A DNA stretch of 9,311 nt, taken from Bacteroidota bacterium (GTDB lineage Bacteria; Bacteroidota; Bacteroidia; Bacteroidales; VadinHA17). Made by a program: the position numbers and the translations under genes. Shown here in pieces: positions 1 to 7,823 of this stretch. Under the pieces are notes generated by a model. It was not told the origin of the DNA and did no database searches. It saw nothing but the letters and a program-made list of their open reading frames with translations. Position 1 is the stretch's first letter. Each line of letters begins with the position of its first letter. The stretch spans positions 1 through 9,311 of the forward strand of contig JAUWMO010000128.1 of NCBI GenBank assembly GCA_030613125.1, written 5' to 3'.

Positions 1-371
1 CTGGTTTTTTGATATTGCAGCGCAAGCCGAAGTGCCTGCTGATAAATGGTATCTGTACTGTAATTTGATAAAGACTGGATAATATCAATGACAGAGATCT
101 CAAGGATTACGTTCATGCCACCTTTCAGGTCAAGACCTAAATTAATCTCTTTTTCCTGGCATTCCCGGTATGTATTTCCCAGAAAATTCCATTCATCTTT
201 TTTCAAACTTGCTATGGAATCAAGATAATCTGACTCCTTAACCAAATCTCCCTGTGCATAATCCGCAGCATTTTTTTTAACCAGTGAAGTTGCAACAGTA
301 AAAGATAACTGGTAAATGGTAACTGCTGTCAGAGCAATTGCCAAAACCAAAATGGCTCCTTTGTTTCGCAT
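1..371 (-). CDS. secDF: Protein translocase subunit SecDF, N-terminal part (cut by window edge)
   Basis: SecDF is an inner-membrane accessory of the Sec translocon that uses the proton gradient to help pull exported proteins out of the channel. The frame starts at ATG 371-369 and runs off the left edge after about 123 codons with no stop. Seen: MRNKG start, a membrane segment at about residues 6-24, a hydrophilic stretch, then EINLGLDLKGGMNVILEIS at about 75-93. The LGLDLKGGM motif is the hallmark of the SecD P1 region just after the first membrane helix. In Bacteroidota SecD and SecF are usually one polypeptide of roughly 1000 residues, and the N-terminus here resembles those fusions; the fusion itself lies outside the window and is inferred. 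It has its own promoter (451-458) and lies downstream of the mdh terminator, so it is likely transcribed separately. No clear Shine-Dalgarno is visible. Confidence 0.9.
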   Translation of the reverse strand, partial: MRNKGAILVLAIALTAVTIYQLSFTVATSLVKKNAADYAQGDLVKESDYLDSIASLKKDEWNFLGNTYRECQEKEINLGLDLKGGMNVILEISVIDIIQSLSNYSTDTIYQQALRLALQYQKT

Positions 372-450
372 TTCTATAAATTATTAAATTCTTTACGGTA
401 TATGTTAAATTCAGTACCTGAGAGGATAGACTCATAGATTTTATGTCGCG

Positions 451-458
451 CAAAGATA
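451..458 (-). promoter_or_regulatory. Bacteroidota-type -7 box upstream of secDF
   Basis: On the minus strand this reads TATCTTTG, an exact match to the Bacteroidota housekeeping -7 consensus TAnnTTTG. It lies about 80 bases before the secDF start, giving a leader of roughly 70 bases. The -33 region is not well matched: no TTTG is seen at the expected distance, only an A/T-rich tract with TTCAA. It sits just downstream of the mdh terminator, where a new promoter would be expected. Confidence 0.55.
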
Positions 459-526
459 TTAATTTTTTTTTGAACTTATCTGTGATAAAGGAATATCGTT
501 CATAAGAAGAAAAATTTTTCAAAACG

Positions 527-551
527 AAAAAATGCCTCTTTTCAGAGGCAT
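527..551 (-). terminator. Rho-independent terminator of mdh
   Basis: On the minus strand the sequence is a perfect 8-bp stem ATGCCTCT / AGAGGCAT closing a GAAA tetraloop (arms 544-551 and 532-539). It is followed by a run of T, a CG and four more T. It starts 44 bases after the mdh stop and precedes the secDF promoter, so it should separate the two transcription units. The partly symmetric stem could also work weakly on the plus strand, but no plus-strand gene ends here. Confidence 0.85.
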
Positions 552-595
552 CTTTAAATTGATTTTAATTCTATTAATTCATGCCAAAACAAAAA

Positions 596-1531
596 TTAAA
601 AAAACTTCATTCCATCGAGGACATCCATAACACTTCTGACCGCCCCGGCAGAATCGGTCAATAATTTCTTCTCATCAGCATCCAGATCAATCTCAATGAT
701 TTCTTTAATTCCCCCTTTTCCCAGTTTTACAGGTACACCCAGGAAAGTATTGCTTATTCCAAACTCCCCATTTAATTCTACGCAAACCGGAAAAATCCTG
801 TTTTGATCTCTGATAATAGCTTCAGCCATCTGTGCTACTGCTGCTCCCGGAGCATACCAGGCAGAGGTTCCCATAAGTTTTACAAGTTCTCCTCCTCCTT
901 TTCTTGTTCGATCAACTATTTGGTCAATTGTTTCTTTATCCATCAACTGCGTTAAAGGTATTCCGCTGATTGTTGTAAACCTTGGTAATGGAACCATTGT
1001 ATCTCCATGCCCGCCGAGTAGCAGAGTTTGAATATCTTTTGGAGAACAATCCAGGGCAGAAGCAATAAAAGCTTTAAACCTGGCTGTATCAAGAATACCA
1101 GCCATTCCGAACACTTCTTTTCTGTCTTTCCCTGATGCCAGTTTTGTTGTGTATGTCATTACATCAAGTGGATTTGATACAACAATATAAATTGCATCAG
1201 GTGAATACTTGATTGATTTCTCTGTTACTTCTTTTACTATCCTGGCATTTGTTGAGATAAGATCATCACGTGACATGCCGGGTTTGCGAGGTAAACCTGA
1301 AGTAATGATAACAATACTTGAACCGGCAGTTGCTTTGTAGTCATTGGTTACACCAACCAAGCGGGTGTCATAGTTTTCAACCGGAGCTGTTTGCCATAAA
1401 TCAAGAGACTTCCCTTCTGCCATACCCTCTTTGATATCAACTAAAACCACTTCATTTACCAATTCCTTACGGGCAATGACATCTGCGCATGTTGCCCCAA
1501 CATTTCCTGCGCCAATTACTGTTATTTTCAT
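596..1531 (-). CDS. mdh: NAD-dependent malate dehydrogenase
   Basis: This enzyme interconverts malate and oxaloacetate with NAD in the cytoplasm, in the TCA cycle or its reductive branch. At 311 residues it is normal for the LDH-like MDH group. Seen: Rossmann dinucleotide loop GAGNVGA at 7-13; Asp32 (VLVDI), which favours NAD over NADP; the mobile substrate loop GLPRKPGMSRDD at 79-90, with Arg82 and Arg88; VSNPLD at 118-123; substrate Arg151 in LDTARF; and the catalytic His175 in GGHGDTMVP. Arginine at 82, where lactate dehydrogenases have glutamine, makes it a malate rather than a lactate enzyme. ATG 1531-1529 is the natural start because the Rossmann strand begins at residue 2. A strong terminator follows it. 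No terminator was seen between the upstream TolC-type gene and mdh, so some read-through into mdh is possible. Confidence 0.96.
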   Translation of the reverse strand: MKITVIGAGNVGATCADVIARKELVNEVVLVDIKEGMAEGKSLDLWQTAPVENYDTRLVGVTNDYKATAGSSIVIITSGLPRKPGMSRDDLISTNARIVKEVTEKSIKYSPDAIYIVVSNPLDVMTYTTKLASGKDRKEVFGMAGILDTARFKAFIASALDCSPKDIQTLLLGGHGDTMVPLPRFTTISGIPLTQLMDKETIDQIVDRTRKGGGELVKLMGTSAWYAPGAAVAQMAEAIIRDQNRIFPVCVELNGEFGISNTFLGVPVKLGKGGIKEIIEIDLDADEKKLLTDSAGAVRSVMDVLDGMKFF

Positions 1532-1555
1532 AAGTTACATTTTAAATGAGTTTGA

Positions 1556-1563
1556 CAATACTA
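1556..1563 (-). promoter_or_regulatory. Possible -7 box for mdh
   Basis: On the minus strand this reads TAGTATTG, one mismatch from TAnnTTTG, ending 24 bases before the mdh ATG. I found no convincing -33 TTTG upstream, only A/T-rich sequence. The call rests on one imperfect box in the 126-base gap between the TolC-type gene and mdh. Confidence 0.3.
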
Positions 1564-1657
1564 AATTAATTAAAAATGTATGGATATAATATGTCGTAAA
1601 ACACATTGAAGATTACAACCGAAGAAGTATAGAAACAATTGATTTTAAGCCTGACCT

Positions 1658-3151
1658 CTATCTTACCAGAGATTCAAAATCTGCATTGAGCTTTTCATTC
1701 TTAATGAAATCGAATTGGGTCAGTCTGTGTATACCGTAGAAGTCGGACCAATAATTTCTGAGCGCAGTAATATAATTTCTTCTTGCAATATCTTTTTCAG
1801 AATCAGCTACATTGAGATCCAGTACATCTATTTTACCGATTAAAAAACGCTGTTTTGACACTTCATACCGTTTTTGCGCAATTGTATCAGCTTTGGCAGC
1901 AATAGAAAGCTGATCGTCCTGTAGGTTAAACCGGGCAACAGAAAGAAAAACACTTTGTTCAAAATCAACCCTGGCTTGTCGAATAGTTGTTTTAACTACC
2001 TCCTGATTTGACTGGGCCATTTTAACCATACCTTTGCCGAGGCTCCAATCGATTATGGGCAGTTCAAGGCCTACCCTTACTCTTTGTTCGTCAAGAAGAT
2101 CTCTATAGGCATCACCAGGTGTATCAGCACTTCCCGTGTATCCAAATGAGGCAAACAGGTTAGCTTTAATTCCTTTTTCACCTTTAGCTATTGCAACATC
2201 TCTCTGGGCCTCAATCAATTGCCGCTCAAGGACCAATATTTCGGGATTATTTTCATACGCCAGAGAAAGTGCCTGACTTACATCTACTTCCAAATCAGGG
2301 ATATCTTTGGGTACAATCAGTTCAATAACTACATTATCATTATATCCCAAAAAAGAACGCAACTGAAATCCCTGGATCTGAAGGTCAATCTGACTTTGAT
2401 TGAGATCGGCTCCCGCATTTAAAAAACTTAGTTGCATCTGCAAAAGTTCATCCTCAGCAATAGTACCCATATTATAACGACCTTCTGCTATCCGGAAAAG
2501 AGTGTCGGAATTTGAATAATTGAACCTGGCAATTTCAAGGTTTAACTGGGCAAGAGTGAGATTAAAGAAAAAATTCACGGCCCTCTCATAAACCTGCTCT
2601 ATATCATCAAGATAAGTTTTTCTTGCTTCATTATACTTTATTGGTTCGATCATTTTTTCCCATTTAAGGGGATTATAAGCAAAAATAGGTTGTCTGAAAC
2701 CTACACTGACCGGTACAGTAATGTATTGGGAACTGGGATCATCCCCAAACCTGTCAAATCGTCTGAAGTTAGACTGGGCAAATACTGAACCTCCTGTAAA
2801 ACCAACATTTTGTGATAAGTTAAATCCTATTGTGGAGTTGTTAGAATTCTTTTCTACATAAGGTTCTTCTCCGGTAGTGAAATCATATTCCTTTTCAATT
2901 GATCTGTTGAAGTCAGCAAGAGTAGCATTCATGTTAAGTGCAGGGCGATATTTTGCTTTAAAGGTCCGGAATTCCCAATATTTCCCCAGAAATCGGTGCC
3001 TTGCCATAATGGCTTGTGGAGATTGATCTTTAGCAATTTCCAGTACATCATCCAGATTTAATCTTTTTATTGTTTGAGAAAAGCTAACAGGCGCTAAGCC
3101 GATAATCGTAATTAATAATAATATGCTTGAATATAATCTCTTATTCATCAT
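1658..3151 (-). CDS. TolC-family outer-membrane efflux channel
   Basis: Predicted outer-membrane channel and periplasmic tunnel of a tripartite exporter. The 497-residue protein has a signal peptide (positive MNKR, hydrophobic core about 8-21, likely cleavage after VSFS at 22-25). It also has the internal duplication of the OEP family: similar long-helix segments at about 209-269 (ending RSFLG) and 414-474 (RYEVSKQRFLIGKIDVLDL), each preceded by beta-strand sequence at about 106-155 and 330-368. GLELPIIDWSLGKG (361-374) is typical of the second strand-to-helix transition. It is the last gene of the operon, starting 8 bases after the permease stop, which suggests coupled translation and a common complex. 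Two adjacent ATG codons (3151 and 3148) are possible starts and differ by one residue. The cargo cannot be read from the sequence. Confidence 0.92.
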   Translation of the reverse strand: MMNKRLYSSILLLITIIGLAPVSFSQTIKRLNLDDVLEIAKDQSPQAIMARHRFLGKYWEFRTFKAKYRPALNMNATLADFNRSIEKEYDFTTGEEPYVEKNSNNSTIGFNLSQNVGFTGGSVFAQSNFRRFDRFGDDPSSQYITVPVSVGFRQPIFAYNPLKWEKMIEPIKYNEARKTYLDDIEQVYERAVNFFFNLTLAQLNLEIARFNYSNSDTLFRIAEGRYNMGTIAEDELLQMQLSFLNAGADLNQSQIDLQIQGFQLRSFLGYNDNVVIELIVPKDIPDLEVDVSQALSLAYENNPEILVLERQLIEAQRDVAIAKGEKGIKANLFASFGYTGSADTPGDAYRDLLDEQRVRVGLELPIIDWSLGKGMVKMAQSNQEVVKTTIRQARVDFEQSVFLSVARFNLQDDQLSIAAKADTIAQKRYEVSKQRFLIGKIDVLDLNVADSEKDIARRNYITALRNYWSDFYGIHRLTQFDFIKNEKLNADFESLVR

Positions 3152-3159
3152 TAATGGTT

Positions 3160-4524
3160 TTATTCATAACGCAAAGATTCTATGGGGTCTTTTTCTGCAG
3201 CCCGTTTTGCCGGAGAATATCCGAAAATTATCCCAACAGCAGCTGATACTCCAAAAGCAATCAAAACTGAAAAAGGAGAAACAATAGTTGAAATATCAGA
3301 AAGTTTTGTAATCAGTTTTGAGATGATAATACCAAAAAAAACGCCGATAAATCCACCTGTAACACTAATCAGTATAGCCTCAGACAAAAATTGAACAACA
3401 ATATCTGATTTTTTAGCCCCAACAGCCATACGGGTTCCTATTTCCTTAATTCGTTCCATAACTGATGCAAACATGATATTCATAATACCAATACCCCCGA
3501 CAACAAGGGAAATGCTGGCAATTGCGCCCAAAACAATATTAAAAATGTCCTTCGTACGCTGTTGTTGTTTTAATAAAAGTTCGGGTATAGTAATTTCAAA
3601 GTCTTTTACTTCAGAATGCCGCCGGAGAATCATTCTGCTTAATGTTTCAGTTGTACGTGTAAGCTCTTCTGTTTCCCTGACCTGTACAATAATTTTATCC
3701 AATTGATGATAATTTGCCATTGTATTTTGTGATGGACTTGAGCTTCTAATGGAGATTCTGCCAAATCCCCTAAACATACTAATGGATTCAGACATCATTT
3801 TGGTATTAACAAGGGCTCTGTTTTGAAAGCGTAGCAACATGGTTTTAACCGGAACATAAATATTATCATTATATACATTAACGCCGGTGTTTTCAAATGA
3901 AGTAAGAGAGACATTACTTTTTTTCAAAACCCCGATTACTTTCAGCCATATGCTACCAAACTTAATATATTGCCCAACAGGTTCAACATGACTGAAAAAT
4001 TTTGATCTTATATTAGCTCCAATAATACAAACCTGTATCCCATGTTCTTCCTGGAAATCATTAAAAAAGGCACCAGCATCCAATTCCAAATTATAAAGAT
4101 CATAATAATCTTCTGATACCCCGATAATTTTGGCAGGCAATCGCTTTCCAAATTGCATTACAAATGAATTCAGGGAGATCTCAGGACTAATTTGATTCAC
4201 AGTAGGAATTATTTTCTCAATAGATTCAACATCCAGTAAACTTAATCCTCTGGAGAATTTTGATTGCTTTCGTTTGCCATTTTCACCATTTTCTCCTTCG
4301 CCCTCTCCTGTATTGTCCTCAACAATAGGGGTAATTACTATGTTGTTTACACCAACCATTTTTATTTGTTCAAGGATTTCTTGCTGCGCACCTTTCCCTA
4401 TTGCAAGCATACTTATCACTGCTGCCACACCAAATATTATTCCCAAAGCTGTAAGAACTGACTTTAGTTTATTGGTAAGTATGCTTTCAAAAGCAATTAT
4501 TATATCATGAAAATATCGTTTCAT
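3160..4524 (-). CDS. MacB/FtsX-type ABC transporter permease
   Basis: Inner-membrane subunit of a type VII (MacB-like) ABC exporter, 454 residues. Seen in order: a cytoplasmic start MKRYFHDIIIAFESILTNKLKSVLT; a first membrane helix at about 22-42 (LTALGIIFGVAAVISMLAIG) followed by GKGAQQEI; a MacB_PCD-type periplasmic domain to about 320; then three more membrane helices, near 328-353 (GGIGIMNIMF), 378-402 and 418-437. The cytoplasmic loop ERIKEIGTRMAVGAKKSDIVVQFLSEA (357-383) is the FtsX-family coupling region, and the end PAKRAAEKDPIESLRYE is characteristic. There is no Walker A, ABC signature or Walker B, so it is permease only. It lies 22 bases after the adaptor gene and 8 bases before the channel gene. 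An acidic insert, EDNTGEGEGENGENGKRK (69-86), sits just after the first helix. FtsX-domain systems export peptides, lipoproteins or antibiotics, or act as mechanotransducers; nothing here decides between them. Confidence 0.93.
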   Translation of the reverse strand: MKRYFHDIIIAFESILTNKLKSVLTALGIIFGVAAVISMLAIGKGAQQEILEQIKMVGVNNIVITPIVEDNTGEGEGENGENGKRKQSKFSRGLSLLDVESIEKIIPTVNQISPEISLNSFVMQFGKRLPAKIIGVSEDYYDLYNLELDAGAFFNDFQEEHGIQVCIIGANIRSKFFSHVEPVGQYIKFGSIWLKVIGVLKKSNVSLTSFENTGVNVYNDNIYVPVKTMLLRFQNRALVNTKMMSESISMFRGFGRISIRSSSPSQNTMANYHQLDKIIVQVRETEELTRTTETLSRMILRRHSEVKDFEITIPELLLKQQQRTKDIFNIVLGAIASISLVVGGIGIMNIMFASVMERIKEIGTRMAVGAKKSDIVVQFLSEAILISVTGGFIGVFFGIIISKLITKLSDISTIVSPFSVLIAFGVSAAVGIIFGYSPAKRAAEKDPIESLRYE

Positions 4525-4546
4525 AAAATCCGGATTCAGCCAATAT

Positions 4547-6001
4547 TTATTTTTCTTCTCTCTTTTTCACTGTAACCTGTTTACTCTCCCCTGATGTTCT
4601 CGTTTTCTGAATTTGTTGCCTGTTCATTCCCTGAGGTGTTTTTTTATTCATCATCTGCATATTGTTACGTCTTACCCTCTCTTTTTCAGCTTCTGCTTTT
4701 TGTCTTTCTTCTTCTAACTTTTTTTGTCTTTCACGTTCTTTAATTATGGGTATCAGGTCTTCACCATTTAGTTTATACTTATCAGGCTCATCGGGCAGGG
4801 AAAGCAAGATCTTTTCACCAGCATTCAGCCCTTGTTCAACAATTACCTCGTTTTCATTGGATCCTCCCAGAATGATAACCTGTTTAAATCCATTCTTCTT
4901 AAATACAAATGGTATACTATCATCAACATGAACAGTCTCAAGCGGAATAAATAAAACACTATCATAAACAGAGGTGATGATCTGATTGCTTGTTGTCATA
5001 GCGGGCCGCAAAATCGGATCGGTACCATCAATCTTAATACCCACCTCAAATACTTTAGCATCGGTATTGGGAAGCTGCTCCCCAATATTGGCTACTTCAA
5101 ACACGGTGCCGTTGTATTTCTTCTCCGGAAAAGCATCCACTCCAATCCTTACCTCCTGTCCTGCTTTTACTTTGCTTATATCAATTTCATTAATATATGT
5201 TTTTGAAATCATAGAGGATAAATCAGGTAGTGTTGCCACTGTCAGATCCCAGGGACTGATCATTGACCCGACCTTTCTTTTTTGTCCTCCCCATTCTTTC
5301 TGGTAGATGACCATTCCTGCCGAGGGTGCATGTATTTCAAATTTATTTATAATTGTAGTTATATCTTCATAGCTTCTCCGCTCCCTTGACAGGTCTATCT
5401 CTGCGTTTCTCATATCGGCCTGAGCCTGACGCACTTTAAGCGTATAATTCTCTTTTGCTTGCTCATATGCCCTTGTGGCCTTATCCAGGCTGATCTGAGC
5501 CTGCCTTATAACTGCAGGTGATTCATATATTGATTGGTCAAGTGTTATTTCAGCCTCCTCCATGTTATATTTTAAATTTACCAATTCATCACGTAAATTC
5601 CTGAGTTGCATCGTAGTGTCAAGTCGTGTTGTCATTAAGGCTGATCCTTTTTTCTCCAGTTCATCTTCTATATCTTTCAACCTGTTTGTTACTACTGATC
5701 TGTCAAGTGTTGCAACATAAGCACCGGAATCAACTACCGTGCCTTCCGGAATCAGGTCTTGTATCTTTATCTGAGAGAACCGGTGTCCTCTGCTTGTTCT
5801 TAATTCAGTAGGAGCAGTAATCTTCTCCGATCTCTCCGCCTGAAGTTCACCTGTTACTGTAACAAGTATTTCAAATTCACCCAACTTTACCTCAGTTACC
5901 AGTTGAGTTATATCTTCTCCTTTGGTTATTTTATTGAAGATTATCAGAGAGATAATTGCCGCTGCAACCACAGCCAGGGTTATTATAATCGACTTTTTCA
6001 T
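4547..6001 (-). CDS. HlyD/MacA-type periplasmic adaptor (membrane fusion protein)
   Basis: Periplasmic adaptor that would link the permease to the TolC-type channel; first gene of the operon. The 484-residue protein has an N-terminal membrane anchor (about 4-22), the first half of the lipoyl/barrel-sandwich domain (about 35-100, with VTVTGELQ and GTVVDSGAYVATLD), and an alpha-helical hairpin of about 103-218 rich in heptads. The second lipoyl half is at 221-255 (IHAPSAGMVIY), a beta-barrel follows at about 265-345 (ending LRPAMTTSNQI), and a membrane-proximal domain lies at about 346-415. The extra C-terminal tail (about 419-484) is very rich in Lys, Arg, Glu and Gln, starting with a likely charged helix KERERQKKLEEERQKAEAEK. 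CCGGAAGAAT just before the ATG gives a weak, close ribosome-binding site. Its promoter is probably 6042-6074. Confidence 0.92.
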   Translation of the reverse strand: MKKSIIITLAVVAAAIISLIIFNKITKGEDITQLVTEVKLGEFEILVTVTGELQAERSEKITAPTELRTSRGHRFSQIKIQDLIPEGTVVDSGAYVATLDRSVVTNRLKDIEDELEKKGSALMTTRLDTTMQLRNLRDELVNLKYNMEEAEITLDQSIYESPAVIRQAQISLDKATRAYEQAKENYTLKVRQAQADMRNAEIDLSRERRSYEDITTIINKFEIHAPSAGMVIYQKEWGGQKRKVGSMISPWDLTVATLPDLSSMISKTYINEIDISKVKAGQEVRIGVDAFPEKKYNGTVFEVANIGEQLPNTDAKVFEVGIKIDGTDPILRPAMTTSNQIITSVYDSVLFIPLETVHVDDSIPFVFKKNGFKQVIILGGSNENEVIVEQGLNAGEKILLSLPDEPDKYKLNGEDLIPIIKERERQKKLEEERQKAEAEKERVRRNNMQMMNKKTPQGMNRQQIQKTRTSGESKQVTVKKREEK

Positions 6002-6041
6002 ATTCTTCCGGATTAATAATGAATTCTATTTTATATTATCT

Positions 6042-6074
6042 CAAAATTATTTTATAAAAAGAGATACAAACAAA
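6042..6074 (-). promoter_or_regulatory. Promoter of the adaptor-permease-channel operon
   Basis: On the minus strand the -7 box is TAATTTTG (6042-6049), an exact TAnnTTTG match. Two overlapping options for the -33 TTTG lie upstream, at 6067-6070 (17-base spacer) and 6071-6074 (21-base spacer). The expected start of transcription, near 6035, leaves a leader of about 35 bases before the adaptor ATG. This is the best-formed promoter in the window. Confidence 0.6.
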
Positions 6075-6269
6075 ATTGTTTGGTTATGGAATCATAAAAG
6101 TATTTTTTTTATCTCTAATCATCATCTTTTTAACAGATTTTAACATCCCTGTTTTAATATGACCTGTGACAATGTTAAAATATTCCCAACCTTCAATAAA
6201 AATTAACAACAATTACTACAAAAGCTCAAATTTAGCACTGGCAGCTTATATTAATATTTCATAAAAAAT
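6075..6269. other. Intergenic gap between glmM-like gene and efflux operon
   Basis: This very A/T-rich stretch lies between the mutase stop and the operon promoter. I see no ORF, tRNA, GC-rich hairpin followed by T-run, or ordered repeat. A short palindrome, ATATTAATAT, lies near 6248. Without a visible terminator, the mutase transcript may extend toward the efflux operon. Confidence 0.4.
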
Positions 6270-7655
6270 TTAGGTTAATGTTTTTACAATGGCCTTGACT
6301 TCATCAACCAGGAATTTTGATCTTTCTTTTGAATTACTTTCAGCTATTACCCTGACAATTGGTTCAGTATTTGATTTTCTTACGTGAAACCATTCCTTGT
6401 CCATATCCACACGTATTCCATCAATCGCTGTAATTGAATATGAATTGTATTTCTTATTAATTTCTGATAACACATTTTGAAAATCCAAACCGGGTTCCAG
6501 TTTAACTTTGCTTTTTGTAATAAAATAATCCGGATACTTTTTTCTCAAATCTGAACATTTTAATCCTGATTCTGCCAGATGTGAAAGAAACAAAGCTATA
6601 CCAACCAAAGCATCTCTTCCGTAATGTAATGCCGGTAAAATTACACCGCCATTACCCTCCCCGCCAATCACAGCATTTTGTTTTTTCATTTCTTCAACCA
6701 CATTTACCTCACCTACTGCTGAGGCAAAATAAATCCCACCGTGTTTTTCTGTAATATCCTTTAATGCTCTTGTTGAGGACAGGTTGGAAACTGTATTTCC
6801 CGGGCTACGCCTGAGAATATAATCTGAAACAGCAACCAAAGTATATTCTTCACCAAAAAACATGCCATCCTCACTTACAATTGCCAATCGGTCTACATCC
6901 GGATCAACCACAAATCCTACATCTGCACCCTGATGTTTTACTTCATTTGAAAGATCTGAGAGGTTTTCCGGTAATGGTTCCGGATTATGAGGAAATTCAC
7001 CGTTTGGTTCACAATAAAGCTCAACTATTTTTGTTACTCCAAGCGCTTTTAAAAGATCGGGTATAATGATACCACCAACCGAATTTACACAATCCAGAAC
7101 AACCGTAAAATCAGCTTTTCTTATGGCTTCAATATTGATCATAGACAGGTTAATGATGTTTCCGATATGCTTTTTGTGGTAAAATCCCGGATAAAATAAT
7201 TCACCCAATTTGTCTATGCCTGAATATGTAATTTTTCCCGATTCAGCCAGTTCAATTATCTTTTGACCATCAGAGGCCGAAAGAAATTCTCCTTTTTCAT
7301 TTAATAACTTAAGAGCATTCCATTCGCCAGGATTATGACTTGCAGTAATTATTATACCACCATCCGATTTTTCATCTATTACAGCAATCTCAACAGTGGG
7401 GGTTGACGCAAGTCCAATATCCAGGATATCGATACCTAAACCAATTAATGTGCCGGTAACAAGATGGTTTACCATTGTTCCTGAAACCCTGGCATCCCTT
7501 CCGATAATAACCCTAAGTCTTTCTTTTTTACAACGATCCTTTAACCAGGCACCATAGGCAGAAACAAATTTGACTACATCAACCGGAGTAAGATTATCTC
7601 CTTGTTCTCCACCAATAGTACCTCTAATCCCTGAAATTGATTTGATTAAAGTCAT
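6270..7655 (-). CDS. glmM: Phosphohexomutase, probably phosphoglucosamine mutase
   Basis: An alpha-D-phosphohexomutase; the likely reaction is glucosamine-6-phosphate to glucosamine-1-phosphate in UDP-GlcNAc synthesis for peptidoglycan and LPS. At 461 residues it has the normal four-domain length. Seen: ISGIRGT at 7-13; the phosphoserine loop TASHNP at 104-109 (Ser106 is the phosphorylated residue); the metal loop DPDVDR at 251-256; the sugar-specificity loop GGEGNGG at 331-337; and the phosphate-binding loop RKSNTEPIVRV at 426-436. All catalytic elements are present. The specificity loop is not the GEQSGH form of the E. coli GlmM type but the GEGNGG form found in archaeal-type phosphoglucosamine mutases and in phosphomanno-/phosphoglucomutases, so the substrate is less certain than the family. 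Bacteroidota proteins of this type are generally annotated GlmM. It is divergent from the pseudouridine synthase gene. Confidence 0.88.
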   Translation of the reverse strand: MTLIKSISGIRGTIGGEQGDNLTPVDVVKFVSAYGAWLKDRCKKERLRVIIGRDARVSGTMVNHLVTGTLIGLGIDILDIGLASTPTVEIAVIDEKSDGGIIITASHNPGEWNALKLLNEKGEFLSASDGQKIIELAESGKITYSGIDKLGELFYPGFYHKKHIGNIINLSMINIEAIRKADFTVVLDCVNSVGGIIIPDLLKALGVTKIVELYCEPNGEFPHNPEPLPENLSDLSNEVKHQGADVGFVVDPDVDRLAIVSEDGMFFGEEYTLVAVSDYILRRSPGNTVSNLSSTRALKDITEKHGGIYFASAVGEVNVVEEMKKQNAVIGGEGNGGVILPALHYGRDALVGIALFLSHLAESGLKCSDLRKKYPDYFITKSKVKLEPGLDFQNVLSEINKKYNSYSITAIDGIRVDMDKEWFHVRKSNTEPIVRVIAESNSKERSKFLVDEVKAIVKTLT

Positions 7656-7786
7656 GGTACAATATATTTATTTTTTAATATGTATTTTCATTTTCATGTT
7701 TTACTATATTCACCGGATAAATCTTGAATTAACCCGGTAAATTTCGTAATATTCGGAAAAATCACTAAATATCGATAATTAAGGTT

Positions 7787-7794
7787 CAAAAGTA
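7787..7794 (-). promoter_or_regulatory. Possible -7 box for the glmM-like gene
   Basis: On the minus strand this reads TACTTTTG, an exact TAnnTTTG match in the 168-base divergent gap. It would give a leader of about 125 bases. No TTTG is seen at the -33 position, so this is a tentative call. For the divergent pseudouridine synthase gene the best plus-strand candidate is TAAATTTC at 7738-7745 (one mismatch), which is too weak to list on its own. Confidence 0.35.
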
Positions 7795-7823
7795 AATATT
7801 ACTCTGAATATTATTGTTAATAA

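Noticed and set aside
509..520. Palindrome GAAAAATTTTTC as an operator upstream of secDF
   Set aside because: It is pure A/T apart from its ends, lies directly behind the mdh terminator T-tract, and is easily expected by chance in such sequence.
277..522. Minus-strand ORF of 81 codons overlapping the secDF start
   Set aside because: It overlaps the well-supported secDF coding sequence in another frame, covers its promoter and the mdh terminator region, and its protein has no recognisable domain.
4986..5306. Plus-strand ORF of 106 codons
   Set aside because: It is an antisense shadow of the adaptor gene, which has clear domain structure. It has no ribosome-binding site or recognisable protein.
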